DNA of 64,000 bases from Hominenteromicrobium mulieris (lineage in GTDB: Bacteria > Bacillota > Clostridia > Oscillospirales > Acutalibacteraceae), in the NCBI RefSeq assembly GCF_020687165.1, contig NZ_JAJEQC010000006.1. One strand, given 5' to 3'. Positions 17,221 to 25,909 of this stretch are shown here, in pieces. The position numbers and the translations under genes are program-made. Below the pieces are notes generated by a model. It ran no database searches. It worked only from the letters and a program-made list of their open reading frames with translations, and was not told where the DNA came from. How positions within the stretch are numbered: the first letter of the stretch is position 1; the number at the start of each line of letters is the position of its first letter.

Positions 17221-18321
17221 ATGAAGGTATCCGAATTTACATTTGATTCCAGCACGGCACATAACAAAATTTTCACCCGCCTGTATGAGCCGGACGGCGA
17301 ACCGAAGGCTGTTTTGCAGATTTCGCACGGCATGGCGGAGCATAGTGCGTTGTATAAACCGTTTTGCGAATACATGGCGCAGCGCGGCTTTGTCGTTGTC
17401 ATCAACGATCACCTCGGCCATGGCCGCAGCGTGACCTCCGGCGCGCTCTACGGGCATTTCGGCGAAAAGGGCGGCCTCTATAATGTCGTCGAGGATCAGC
17501 GCAATTTGCAGAGCATCATGCGCGAAAAATATCCCGAGCTGCCGTATTTTCTCATGGGCCACAGCATGGGCTCGTTCATCGCGCGCGAATTTGCGGCCGC
17601 CTACGGCAACTCCCTCACGGCAGTGGTATTCATGGGTACCAGCGCGGGCATTTCGACTGCCATGTGGAAGGCCGAGCGCACGTATCTCAATATGCTGAAA
17701 AAGGCAAAGGGCGCACAGGCGAAAATTCCGTCGCTCGAGAAGATTGCCACGGGCCCGTACAACAAGAAATTCAAGCCCAACCGCACAAATTACGACTGGG
17801 TGACGAGTAAGGAAGAGGAAGTGGATCGCTTTGTAAACGACCCGCTGTGCGGCTTCCCGCTCACGGTGCAGGGGTATATCGACCTCGGCACGCTTTTGTA
17901 CGCCATCAACACCGACCAGTGGTACCGCCGTGTGCCGAAAGACCTGCCGATTTTGCTCATCTCCGGCGAAAACGATCCCGTAGGCGATATGGGCAAGGGC
18001 GTGCGCCGTGTGTTTGATAAATTGAATAAGACCGGGCACGACGTGAAGCTGACGCTTTACCCGCGCATCCGCCACGCGCTCATCACCGAGATGAACAGTG
18101 CGCAGGTCTACGAAGACCTGTATGCTTTCTTCTCGTCGCACCTGCCGAAGGCGGAAGAGCCGGTTTACGAAAAAGAGACGGAAGCAGAGCCTGAAGTTTC
18201 CACAGAAACGGAAATATCCGTTGAAAATCCTGCTGCGGAAGAAGAAAAAGAGACCGAAGCGGCAGCCGCCGAAAAATACGACGACATGCCGGAAGAAAAC
18301 GCAGAGCTCCCCGTGATTTGA
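17221..18321 (+). CDS. Alpha/beta hydrolase (S33 / monoacylglycerol-lipase-like) with acidic tail
   Basis: A 366-residue serine hydrolase. QISHGMAEHSALYKPF, NDHLGHGRS and the nucleophile elbow GHSMGS (Ser near residue 118) are typical of the serine aminopeptidase S33/lysophospholipase group. The acid residue is probably in SGENDPVGD and the catalytic His in RHALITE. The last 60 residues are a low-complexity tail of Glu, Ala and Thr that the fold does not need and that may be disordered. No signal peptide is seen, so it should be cytoplasmic. GAAAGGATT precedes the ATG. Confidence 0.85.
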   Translation: MKVSEFTFDSSTAHNKIFTRLYEPDGEPKAVLQISHGMAEHSALYKPFCEYMAQRGFVVVINDHLGHGRSVTSGALYGHFGEKGGLYNVVEDQRNLQSIMREKYPELPYFLMGHSMGSFIAREFAAAYGNSLTAVVFMGTSAGISTAMWKAERTYLNMLKKAKGAQAKIPSLEKIATGPYNKKFKPNRTNYDWVTSKEEEVDRFVNDPLCGFPLTVQGYIDLGTLLYAINTDQWYRRVPKDLPILLISGENDPVGDMGKGVRRVFDKLNKTGHDVKLTLYPRIRHALITEMNSAQVYEDLYAFFSSHLPKAEEPVYEKETEAEPEVSTETEISVENPAAEEEKETEAAAAEKYDDMPEENAELPVI

Positions 18322-18438
18322 AAATAGAAAAGCCAAGCGGAAAGTCGCCTTTGCACCGACGTACAGTATCGGGCAGGGGCGGCTTTTTGCATAAGGAAAT
18401 CTTTTTCCGCGTATACATAGCGCGAAGGAGGGATCGGG

Positions 18439-19347
18439 ATGTACGGTGTTTTGAGCTTGCGTTCGCATCGTGTGCCGAGCTTCGGTGCGTTTTATCGCTT
18501 GTTGCCCGCGTGGCTGCGCAGAACGGCGGCCGCAGCGCTGACGCTCGGCACCATCGGGGCGCTCGGTGCGATCTTAACGGTCATGGCGGAGGACCCCGGC
18601 GTGCGTGTGCCGGTCATCATGTATCACGCCGTTATGGACGACGCGTCGCGCCTTGGCAAATACGTCATTTCGCCGGAGGAACTCGAAAGCGATTTTAAGT
18701 GGCTTTCGGAAAACGGCTATACGGCAATTTTATCCGAAGACCTCATAAACTACACGGAAAACGGCGCCGCGCTGCCTGAAAAACCGATTTTGCTGACGTT
18801 TGACGACGGGTATTACAATAACTACTTATACGCTTATCCCACCGCAAAGCGGTACGGCATGAAATTTGTGCTTTCGCCCATCGGAAAATACGCCGACCTC
18901 TACACCGAAACGCCGGACAAAAGCCCGTACTATGCGCACTGCACGTGGGATATGCTGCGCGAAATGCAGTCTTCCGGCGTGGTGGAAATTGCGAATCACA
19001 CGTATGACCTGCACAGCTCGGACGGTGCGCGGCTCGGCACAAAGCAGCTTTCCGGGGAATCTCTGGAAGACTACACGAAGCTTCTCACCGAAGATGTGAC
19101 GCTTTTTCAGCAGAAAGCAGAAGAAAACCTGCAAAGTAAGCCCGTCCTGTTTGCATATCCGTTCGGCGCAGTGAGTAAGGGAGAGCCGGAGATCATCAAA
19201 AACCTCGGGTTTAAGGTTACGCTTTCGTGTGAGGAGCGTGTCAGCACCGTTACGCGTGCCCCGGAAAGCTTATATTACCTCGGCCGCTACCTGCGTCCCT
19301 CGGGTGTGAACAGCGAGTCGTTTTTTGAACACATTTTGAAAGCATGA
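18439..19347 (+). CDS. Membrane-anchored polysaccharide deacetylase
   Basis: A 302-residue carbohydrate esterase 4-type protein. A single hydrophobic segment (about residues 32-50) anchors it, and the NodB-like domain faces outside. Metal-binding motif 1 is TFDDGYYNN (catalytic Asp plus metal Asp) and motif 2 is NHTYDLH (the HxxxH pair). VPVIMYHAV is typical of peptidoglycan or glycan deacetylases. AAGGAGGG stands 6 nt before the ATG. It is followed after 15 nt by a cell-wall amidase, suggesting a shared role in envelope modification. Confidence 0.88.
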   Translation: MYGVLSLRSHRVPSFGAFYRLLPAWLRRTAAAALTLGTIGALGAILTVMAEDPGVRVPVIMYHAVMDDASRLGKYVISPEELESDFKWLSENGYTAILSEDLINYTENGAALPEKPILLTFDDGYYNNYLYAYPTAKRYGMKFVLSPIGKYADLYTETPDKSPYYAHCTWDMLREMQSSGVVEIANHTYDLHSSDGARLGTKQLSGESLEDYTKLLTEDVTLFQQKAEENLQSKPVLFAYPFGAVSKGEPEIIKNLGFKVTLSCEERVSTVTRAPESLYYLGRYLRPSGVNSESFFEHILKA

Positions 19348-19362
19348 TGTAGGAGGGTTCAT

Positions 19363-19902
19363 ATGCCGACAATCTATTTAAGCCCGTCCATTCAGCCGTA
19401 CAATAAGTATTTGACAGAGGGCGATGAGCAGTACTGGATGAACCGTATCGCGGACGACATGGTGCCCATGCTGGAGCAAAACGGCATCAAAGTTGTGCGC
19501 AACACGCCGAACACGTCGCTTGGGCAGGCGATACGCGAATCGAACGCCGGGAATTACGATTTGCATTTGGCGCTGCACTCGAACGCCGGGCCGTCAAATT
19601 TGGCGGGGAAGCTGCGCGGGCCGGATGTGTACTATTATCCGTACAGCGCTTCCGGCAAGCGCGCGGCGGAGCTTATTGCCGATGAACTGCGGAAAATTTA
19701 CCCCGACCCCGACCTTGTGAGCACAGTGGCGACGACACGTCTTGCGGAGATCACGAAAACGAGCGCACCGGCGGTCCTCGTAGAGATCGCGTACCACGAC
19801 AACGCCGAGGACGAAGCGTGGATTAGAAATAATATCACTGTGATTGCCGAAGCGCTTACCCGCGCAGTGTGTGCGTACCTTGAGATGAACTGCGCGCTGT
19901 GA
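19363..19902 (+). CDS. N-acetylmuramoyl-L-alanine amidase (Amidase_3, SPS variant)
   Basis: A 179-residue amidase-3 fold protein without signal peptide or wall-binding domain. It begins IYLSPSIQPYNKY, a variant also seen in phage and clostridial amidases, where standard enzymes have the zinc-binding GHGG motif. The later motifs LALHSNAG (His) and VLVEIAYHDN (catalytic Glu) are present. The missing first His makes metal binding uncertain. AGGAGGG precedes the ATG, and the stop codon overlaps the next gene's GTG start by 4 nt. Confidence 0.8.
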   Translation: MPTIYLSPSIQPYNKYLTEGDEQYWMNRIADDMVPMLEQNGIKVVRNTPNTSLGQAIRESNAGNYDLHLALHSNAGPSNLAGKLRGPDVYYYPYSASGKRAAELIADELRKIYPDPDLVSTVATTRLAEITKTSAPAVLVEIAYHDNAEDEAWIRNNITVIAEALTRAVCAYLEMNCAL

Positions 19903-21203
19903 ACGAGAGCTTCTCGGCGTTTGTCCGTGTTTTGACAGCGGTTTTGTGGGGGCCGCACGTGCTGCTTTTGATTTTGCTTGCGGGCGTGTGGTTTACGCTG
20001 CGCGGGCGGTTCATGCAGGTGACAAAGCTGCCGGGCATGACGCGCGGGGCATTGTGCGGCACGCAGCGCTGCGGGGGATTTTCCGCATTTCAGTCCTTGA
20101 CGGCGTCGCTTGCCGGCTCGCTCGGCACGGGGAATATTCTGGGTGTTGCGGCGGCAATCCTGGTCGGTGGCGCGGGCGCGGTCGTCTGGATGTGGATTGC
20201 GGCGTTTTTCGGCATGATGACCGTATATGCCGAGGGCGTTTTGGCGGCAAAATTCGGCACGAAAAACGCCCCCGGCGCGATCGGCTATGTGCAGAAGGCG
20301 TTCGGGCGGCACGGCGCAAAAATTTATGCCGCAGGCTGTGTGCTTTCGGCGCTCGGCATGGGCACCATGGCGCAGACCGGCGCGGCATCGTCGGTGCTGG
20401 TGCCCATGGGTGTGCCGCGCGTGCTTGCGGGCGTTGTATTTGCGGGGCTTTTGCTCCTTTGCGTGCGCGGCGGCCTGCCGAAAGCCGTGCGCGTCACGGA
20501 AAAGCTTGTGCCGTTCATGGCGGGGCTGTTTTTGGCGTTGTGCGCCGCGGTGCTCCTTCTGCGCGGAAGCCATATCCCCGGCGCGGTGCGGAATATGCTG
20601 AAAGGTGCGTTTTCGCTGAAAGCCGGTGCGGGCGGCGTATGCGGCATGATTTTAGCCATGCGTGAGGGCATTTCGCGCGGGGTGTTCACAAACGAAGCGG
20701 GCCTTGGCAGCGGTACATTCGCGACGTTCCGCACGGAAAATAAGACCCCGGAGCAGATCGGTACACTCGGCGCTTTGCAGGTGTTTATCGACACAATCCT
20801 GCTGTGCACAATTACGGCGCTGTGCATGCTGGTGTCGCCCGTGCGTGATTTTTCCCCGGAAGCGGCGCTTTCGGTTTTTTCGCTCGTTTTGGGGCGATTC
20901 GGCGAGCTTTCTGCCGGCGTATGCGTGGCGCTTTTCGCGTTTGCATCGGTTTTGGCGTGGAGCTGCTACGGTATGGACGCGCTGCTGTATTTATTGCCGA
21001 AAAAAGGCGCGGCGGAAAAGAGAATATACATGGCGTTTTCGGCGCTTTCCTGCTTTTTGGGGTGCATGTCGCCGTTTCTCGGCGTTTTAAATGTATGTGA
21101 TGCGTTTAACGGCCTTATGGCGCTTTTGAACGTCCCGGCGCTTTTGGTTTTAACGCCGCAGGTTTTTGCAAAACAAATTGCCCAAAAGCCAAAAAAGGTA
21201 TAG
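19899..21203 (+). CDS. Alanine/glycine:cation symporter (AGCS family)
   Basis: A 434-residue secondary transporter with about eleven hydrophobic helices. The family regions GRFMQVTKLPG, SLAGSLGTGNILGVA and EAGLGSGTFATFRT are clear. Members take up alanine or glycine with Na+ or H+. Translation starts at a GTG inside the amidase stop (GTGA overlap). Length is near the usual 440-480. Coupling with an amidase could reflect recycling of released alanine; that is only an inference. Confidence 0.88.
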   Translation: MNESFSAFVRVLTAVLWGPHVLLLILLAGVWFTLRGRFMQVTKLPGMTRGALCGTQRCGGFSAFQSLTASLAGSLGTGNILGVAAAILVGGAGAVVWMWIAAFFGMMTVYAEGVLAAKFGTKNAPGAIGYVQKAFGRHGAKIYAAGCVLSALGMGTMAQTGAASSVLVPMGVPRVLAGVVFAGLLLLCVRGGLPKAVRVTEKLVPFMAGLFLALCAAVLLLRGSHIPGAVRNMLKGAFSLKAGAGGVCGMILAMREGISRGVFTNEAGLGSGTFATFRTENKTPEQIGTLGALQVFIDTILLCTITALCMLVSPVRDFSPEAALSVFSLVLGRFGELSAGVCVALFAFASVLAWSCYGMDALLYLLPKKGAAEKRIYMAFSALSCFLGCMSPFLGVLNVCDAFNGLMALLNVPALLVLTPQVFAKQIAQKPKKV

Positions 21204-21349
21204 ATTTTTCTTCGACAAGATGTTAAAATACAAATAGAGAGAAAAGCGATGAATAGAGGGGCTTTTAACGGTTCGTTTAGTCTGTCTTTGCTGATCTCCG
21301 AAAAACAACGAATATGCGTTTCAAAAAAACGCGATAAGGAGGAAATATT

Positions 21350-21673
21350 ATGAAATTGATCCTTGCGATTGTCAGCAACGATGACAGCGGTGCGGTCTCT
21401 TCCGCACTGACAAGAGGCGGCTTCTCCGTCACAAAGCTCGCTACCACCGGCGGCTTCCTGATGGCCGGCAACACCACCTTCATCTCCGGTGTGGAAGACG
21501 AAAAGGTCGATGAAGTCATCGGTATCATCGCGAAGCATTCCCGCCGCAGAACGCAGGTTGTGCCCAGTACCTCCACCATGGATGTGGGCATGTACTCCTC
21601 TTTTCCGGTGGAAGTTACCGTGGGCGGCTCTACCATTTTCGTGCTGAACGTAGACCGTTTTGAGAAGGTTTAA
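21350..21673 (+). CDS. darA: Cyclic-di-AMP receptor, PII-like
   Basis: A 107-residue DUF970/PII-like signal protein. It matches DarA (YaaQ/PstA) over its length: MKLILAIVSNDDSGAVSSAL, TKLATTGGFLMAGNTTF and the C-terminal VGGSTIFVLNVDRFEKV. The trimer binds c-di-AMP at the subunit interfaces. Its position before holB and ricT is the conserved Bacillota order. GGAGGAAAT lies upstream of the ATG, and the stop overlaps holB by one base (TAATG). Confidence 0.93.
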   Translation: MKLILAIVSNDDSGAVSSALTRGGFSVTKLATTGGFLMAGNTTFISGVEDEKVDEVIGIIAKHSRRRTQVVPSTSTMDVGMYSSFPVEVTVGGSTIFVLNVDRFEKV

Positions 21674-22662
21674 TGCAGTTTGAAGGTTTTGCGGGGAATG
21701 CGGCTCTGAAAACGGCGCTTTCGGCGGCGTTTTCGCGCCGCAGGCTGCCGCATACTCTTCTTTTACAGGGTGAAACGGGGCTTGGCAAACGCACATTAGC
21801 GCAGATTCTGGCCCGCGCGGCGGTCTGCACATGCGAAGACCGCGATTTAGCGCCCTGCGGCGTATGCCCGGCGTGTATTCGCGCAAAAGCAGGCTCGCAC
21901 CCGGATATCCGCATTGTTACGGGCAGCGGCAAATCGAACACGATTTCGGTCGCATCCGTCGATGAAGTCATCCGCGACGCATACAAAAAGCCGGAGGAAG
22001 CGGATATCAACGTCTACTGCATTTTTGCGGAAAATCCCATGCCGGAGATCACCCAGAATAAACTTTTGAAGGTCATTGAAGAGCCGCCGACAGGCGCGCT
22101 TTTCATCTTTACGGTGCTTTCTGCGGACGCTTTGCTGCCGACAATCCGCTCGCGTGCACAGGTTTTTACCGTGCGCCCGCCGGAGGAAAGCGAAGCGGCG
22201 GTTTACGTGCAGAACAAGACCGGCATGCCCATGGAGGAAGCTGAAAAGCTTGCATCGTTGCACCGCGGCAACATCGGCAGAATGCTTTCGGACGGCGAAA
22301 ACGGCCGCGCCGCAAAAGCGGAGCAAATGGCGGAAGACATTGCAAACGCACTCGTTTCCGGCACGGAGCATGACCTTTTGGCGGCGACCGCGCCGCTCAT
22401 CAAAGACAAGCCCTTATTCCCGGAAAGCATGGAGCGCTTGCAGCTTTTGCTGCGCGATGCATGTCTGTTGAAAAACAATGTAAATGTGCAAGTGCCCGCG
22501 CGTGAGGTCTGCGACAAATTAAGACGCAAGCTGTCTTTAAAAGCGCTGATGGCGCTGTGTGAAATGACGGCAAAATACACGGAATACTGGCGGCGAAACG
22601 CGAACATGGCGCTGCTTGTAACGGCGCTGTGCGCCGAAATGAAAGAAACTGCGGGCAAATAA
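21673..22662 (+). CDS. holB: DNA polymerase III subunit delta'
   Basis: A 329-residue clamp-loader subunit of the AAA+ type. Walker A GETGLGKR and a four-Cys zinc motif (CTCEDRDLAPCGVCPAC) are seen in the first 75 residues, and the SRC-like motif appears as TIRSRAQVF. It helps load the sliding clamp onto DNA. It is coupled to darA by a one-base overlap and followed by ricT, as in Bacillus. Confidence 0.92.
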   Translation: MQFEGFAGNAALKTALSAAFSRRRLPHTLLLQGETGLGKRTLAQILARAAVCTCEDRDLAPCGVCPACIRAKAGSHPDIRIVTGSGKSNTISVASVDEVIRDAYKKPEEADINVYCIFAENPMPEITQNKLLKVIEEPPTGALFIFTVLSADALLPTIRSRAQVFTVRPPEESEAAVYVQNKTGMPMEEAEKLASLHRGNIGRMLSDGENGRAAKAEQMAEDIANALVSGTEHDLLAATAPLIKDKPLFPESMERLQLLLRDACLLKNNVNVQVPAREVCDKLRRKLSLKALMALCEMTAKYTEYWRRNANMALLVTALCAEMKETAGK

Positions 22663-22759
22663 AGCCTGTTTTGAAATAAAAATCGTCCGTGTTGTCAAAA
22701 TAACAATACGGATTTTTCCCGGAAAGAAAGGAAGCCCTTTACGGGCTGTGGATATAAAT

Positions 22760-23626
22760 ATGGCAGAAGTAATCGGTGTTCGTTTTAAGAACATGGGCAA
22801 GGTGTATTACTTTGACCCGAACAGCGAGAAGCTCTCCGCCGACGACCACGTCGTTGTAGAAACGGCGCGCGGCGTAGAGTGCGGCGAAGTGGCGATGGCC
22901 AACCGCGATGTTGCGGATGATTCCATTGTGCAGCCGCTCAAAAAAGTAATTCGCAAGGCGACAAAAGACGACCTGCGCCGCGTGGCGGAAAATGAACTGA
23001 AAGCAAAAAATGCGTTCACGCAGTGCGAAAAGAAAATTGCGGAGCGCGGACTCGAAATGAAGCTTGTCGACGTGGAGTACACGTTTGACAACAGTAAAAT
23101 CCTCTTTTACTTCACGGCGGACGGCCGTGTGGACTTCCGCGAGCTGGTAAAAGACCTTGCGGGCATGTTCCGCACGCGCATTGAGCTGCGTCAGATCGGC
23201 GTGCGCGACGAAGCGAAGATGATCGGCGGTCTCGGCATCTGCGGCAGACCGTTCTGCTGCGGCTCGTTCCTCGGCGGCTTTCAGCCGGTCTCCATCAAAA
23301 TGGCGAAGGAGCAAGGGCTTTCTCTGAACCCTGTGAAAATCTCCGGCACGTGCGGCAGACTGATGTGCTGTCTGAAATATGAGCAGGAGGCATACCTTGA
23401 CCTGCTGCGTACCACGCCGAAGGTGAACGCTGTGGTTTCCACGCCGGACGGCAAGGGTGTTGTTATCGATCAGAACCTGCTTACCGGCAAGCTGACCGTG
23501 CGGCTCGATAAGAGCCCGGACGCCGCGCCGAGCGTCTACAAAGTGAAGGACGTACGCGTGCTGAAAGACGGGCAGATCAAGCTGAATAAGAAGGAAATTG
23601 AGGAATTTAAGAAGCTGGAGAACTAA
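22760..23626 (+). CDS. ricT: RicT/YaaT (PSP1 domain) protein
   Basis: A 288-residue PSP1-domain protein. VIGVRFKNMGKVYYFDP and the Cys-rich GGLGICGRPFCCGSFL...SGTCGRLMCCLKYEQEAY segment match YaaT/RicT, which in Bacillus forms the RicAFT (Y) complex with Fe-S clusters and influences RNA maturation, sporulation and competence. ATG 22760 is chosen by homology. The nearest ribosome site (GGAAAGAAAGG) is 28 nt away, separated by a small AGCCC/GGGCT hairpin that could bring it close. A GTG at 22748 is the alternative start. Confidence 0.9.
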   Translation: MAEVIGVRFKNMGKVYYFDPNSEKLSADDHVVVETARGVECGEVAMANRDVADDSIVQPLKKVIRKATKDDLRRVAENELKAKNAFTQCEKKIAERGLEMKLVDVEYTFDNSKILFYFTADGRVDFRELVKDLAGMFRTRIELRQIGVRDEAKMIGGLGICGRPFCCGSFLGGFQPVSIKMAKEQGLSLNPVKISGTCGRLMCCLKYEQEAYLDLLRTTPKVNAVVSTPDGKGVVIDQNLLTGKLTVRLDKSPDAAPSVYKVKDVRVLKDGQIKLNKKEIEEFKKLEN

Positions 23627-23682
23627 AAGTACCTGTATTTTGGCGGGCTTTTGTTACGTATCTGTAAAAAAGCAATTTTCGC

Positions 23683-23710
23683 TTGCATTTTCATGGATTT
23701 GTGTTAGAAT
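23683..23710 (+). promoter_or_regulatory. Promoter of the ferredoxin gene
   Basis: TTGCAT (23683-23688) and TAGAAT (23705-23710), 16 bp apart, stand 32 bp before the ferredoxin start. Confidence 0.6.
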
Positions 23711-23741
23711 GTAGGTATCAAATACATGGAGGTGTCCTAAA

Positions 23742-23912
23742 ATGGCATATAAAATTACAGACGCTTGCATCGCTTGCGGCGCTTGCGCAGACGCATGTCC
23801 TGTTTCCGCAATCTCCGAGGGTGACGGCAAGTACGAGATCGACGCTGATACCTGCATCGAGTGCGGCGCTTGCGCTGACACGTGCCCGGTTTCCGCTCCG
23901 GAGCAGGCATAA
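23742..23912 (+). CDS. Small 2[4Fe-4S] ferredoxin
   Basis: A 56-residue clostridial-type ferredoxin. Two CxxCxxCxxxCP motifs are complete (CIACGACADACP and CIECGACADTCP), so both clusters should form. It is a soluble low-potential electron carrier for fermentation enzymes. GGAGGTG lies 8 nt before the ATG. It has its own promoter and terminator, so it is an independent unit inserted into the conserved darA-rsmI block. Confidence 0.96.
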   Translation: MAYKITDACIACGACADACPVSAISEGDGKYEIDADTCIECGACADTCPVSAPEQA

Positions 23913-23934
23913 TCGCTGACATTGCGTAAAAGAG

Positions 23935-23962
23935 AGGGCTGCCCAAGCGGCAGTCCTTTTTC
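23935..23962 (+). terminator. Terminator of the ferredoxin gene
   Basis: A 9-bp stem AGGGCTGCC/GGCAGTCCT (one G-T pair) with a 5-nt loop is followed by TTTTTCTTTT. Confidence 0.85.
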
Positions 23963-23969
23963 TTTTGCT

Positions 23970-24040
23970 GTTAAAAGGGCGGCAGCGCCTCTGAAATTCG
24001 TAAACTTTCTCGAAGAAAGTTTAATCAAAAACTTTTGACC
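23970..24040 (+). repeat. Multi-hairpin intergenic repeat, short copy F
   Basis: Only the 3' part of the element is present: a small GC-rich stem around GGGCGGCAGCGCC (h5 position), then h6 AAACTTTC/GAAAGTTT (24002-24020), then tail AATCAAAAACTTTTGACC, which matches the tail of the full copies with changes. It separates the ferredoxin from trmN6. Confidence 0.6.
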
Positions 24041-24081
24041 ATGTTTATTGGAAGCTAAATTCAGCCAAAAGGAGAAAACCT

Positions 24082-24840
24082 GTGGAAAATCTGCACTGGG
24101 AGCCGCTTGCGCCTGCCTGCCGTGTACTCGTCAGCCGCGAGCACACGTTTAATACGGACACCATTTTGCTAGCGCATTTTGCCGCGCCGAAACACAAAGA
24201 ACGCTGCATTGACCTCGGCACGGGCTGCGGTACCATTTCGCTTTTGTGGCAGGCAAATTACGCCCCGCGGCACATCACGGCGGTGGAACTCGGCGAACAG
24301 GCGTTTTCGCAGGCCTTGCGCTCCGTTTCGGAAAACGGGTATGAGGAAAATATCGAGGTCATTCGGGGGGATATACGGGAGATCAAAAAAATCATTCCGC
24401 ACCCAACGTTAGATCTTGCGGCGTGTAACCCGCCGTATAAGGCCGTGGGCGCGGGGCTGCGCAACCCGGACGAACGCATGGAAAACGCGCGGCACGAGTG
24501 CACCTGCACGCTTGAAGATGTCGCGAAAGCGGGCAGAGACGTGCTGCGCTTCGGCGGCCGGTTTTGCCTATGTCAGCGCCCGGAGCGCCTTGCGGACGCA
24601 ATGAATGTTTTTAGAAGCTACGGCTTAGAGCCGAAAAGGCTGCGGCTCGTACAGCAAAGGATAAACACCGCGCCGTCTCTGTTTTTACTGGAAGTGCGGC
24701 GCGGCGGCAAACCGGGGCTTTCCGTACTGCCGACACTTATTATAGAAGACGAAAACGGCGGGTTTTCCGCCGAAATGCTGGAAATTTACGGGAATTACAA
24801 ATTCGGTCACGAGGGAGGACGCGCAGATGGAAGAAAATAA
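24082..24840 (+). CDS. trmN6: tRNA1(Val) A37 N6-methyltransferase
   Basis: A 252-residue SAM-dependent methyltransferase of the YabB/YfiC type. The SAM site is DLGTGCGTISLLWQ and the catalytic N6-adenine motif NPPY occurs in AACNPPYKAVGAG. It methylates A37 next to the anticodon of tRNA-Val in characterised homologues. The GTG start at 24082 follows AAAAGGAG. It overlaps rsmI by 14 nt, the usual partner in Bacillota. Confidence 0.9.
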   Translation: MENLHWEPLAPACRVLVSREHTFNTDTILLAHFAAPKHKERCIDLGTGCGTISLLWQANYAPRHITAVELGEQAFSQALRSVSENGYEENIEVIRGDIREIKKIIPHPTLDLAACNPPYKAVGAGLRNPDERMENARHECTCTLEDVAKAGRDVLRFGGRFCLCQRPERLADAMNVFRSYGLEPKRLRLVQQRINTAPSLFLLEVRRGGKPGLSVLPTLIIEDENGGFSAEMLEIYGNYKFGHEGGRADGRK

Positions 24841-25669
24841 ACTGCTTCGCGGTGCATTGTATGTGGTGGGCACGCCCATCGGAAATTTGTCGGATTTTTC
24901 GCCCCGCGCGGCGGAGACCTTGGCGGCGGTGGATTTCATCGCAGCGGAGGACACGCGCGTCACGATGAAGCTTTTAAACCACTTCGGCATTAAAAAGCCG
25001 CTTGTAAGCTATTATGAGCACAACAAGGCCGAAAAGGGTGGGCGCATTGTAGACCGCATTTTGGCGGGCGAAACGTGCGCCATTGTCTCCGACGCCGGCA
25101 TGCCGGCCATCTCCGACCCGGGCGAAGACCTTGTGGCGTTGTGCGCCGAGCACGACGTGCCGGTGCTTGTTGTGCCGGGCCCGAGCGCCGTCATTTCCGC
25201 GCTGGCGGTATCGGGACTGCCGACGGGCAGATTTACGTTTGAGGGCTTTTTGAGCGTCAATAAAAAGAGCCGTAAGGACCACTTGGAGTCCGTCAAAAAC
25301 GAAGTGCGCACCATGGTGTTCTACGAAGCGCCGCATAAACTGCCGTATACGTTGAGAGATATGGCGGAGATATTCGGCGACAGACGCATCGCGCTTGTAA
25401 GGGAAATTACGAAAATCCACGAGGAGTGTGTGCGCACGACATTATATAAAGCCGCCGAATACTACGAGCAGAACGCCCCGAAGGGCGAATTTGTGCTCGT
25501 CATTGAGGGTGCGAAGGCGGAAGAACAGAAAGAAATGACGTTAGAGGACGCCGTAGAAGCCGCAAAAAAAGCGATAGAAAACGGCAGCTCTGCCAGCGAC
25601 GCCGCTAAGGAGGCCGCAAAGCTCTCCGGATTTAAGAAAGGCGAAATCTATAAAGCGCTGATGAACTGA
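24827..25669 (+). CDS. rsmI: 16S rRNA C1402 ribose 2'-O-methyltransferase
   Basis: A 280-residue tetrapyrrole-methylase-fold enzyme. GALYVVGTPIGNLSDFSPRA, AAEDTRVTMKLLNHF, VSDAGMPAISDPG and FYEAPHKL are diagnostic of RsmI. It modifies C1402 in the ribosomal P site. It is translated in overlap with trmN6. The C-terminal 40 residues carry the small helical domain ending SGFKKGEIYKALMN. Confidence 0.95.
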   Translation: MEENKLLRGALYVVGTPIGNLSDFSPRAAETLAAVDFIAAEDTRVTMKLLNHFGIKKPLVSYYEHNKAEKGGRIVDRILAGETCAIVSDAGMPAISDPGEDLVALCAEHDVPVLVVPGPSAVISALAVSGLPTGRFTFEGFLSVNKKSRKDHLESVKNEVRTMVFYEAPHKLPYTLRDMAEIFGDRRIALVREITKIHEECVRTTLYKAAEYYEQNAPKGEFVLVIEGAKAEEQKEMTLEDAVEAAKKAIENGSSASDAAKEAAKLSGFKKGEIYKALMN

Positions 25670-25689
25670 CGAGCCCGCGGCAACGGCGG

Positions 25690-25861
25690 TTTAAAGTCTT
25701 TAGTCAAGTTTTCTTCAGAAAACTTGCGGGTGCGTAGGGCAGAGCCCTACGTCGCTTTCCGCAGAAAGCGAAATCTTTTTGCCTAACCAAAAACTAGGAA
25801 AGTAGGATTGAATGTCCGGGGGACGTTCAATCCGTAGGAAACCCAGTTGCATGGGTTTCCT
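25690..25861 (-). repeat. Multi-hairpin intergenic repeat, copy C (inverted)
   Basis: The element in minus orientation. Reading left to right: tail (25690-25704), h6 CAAGTTTT/AAAACTTG (25705-25726), h5 GTAGGGC/GCCCTAC (25734-25750), h4 GCTTTC/GAAAGC (25754-25769), core GAAATCTTTTTGCCTAACC, h3 GATTGAATGTCC/GGACGTTCAATC (25806-25832), and h2 GGAAACCC/GGGTTTCC (25837-25860). Stem sequences of h2, h3, h4 and h5 differ from copy A but remain paired. A further hairpin AAAGGCGGT/ACCGCCTTT follows at 25863-25885. Confidence 0.85.
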
Positions 25862-25909
25862 AAAAGGCGGTCACAAACCGCCTTTCAAAAACCGAACAAG
25901 CCAAAAGAA

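Noticed and set aside
18327..18401. Terminator after the lipase gene
   Set aside because: AAAAGCC...GGCTTTT pairs only six bases around a large unpaired loop; not convincing.
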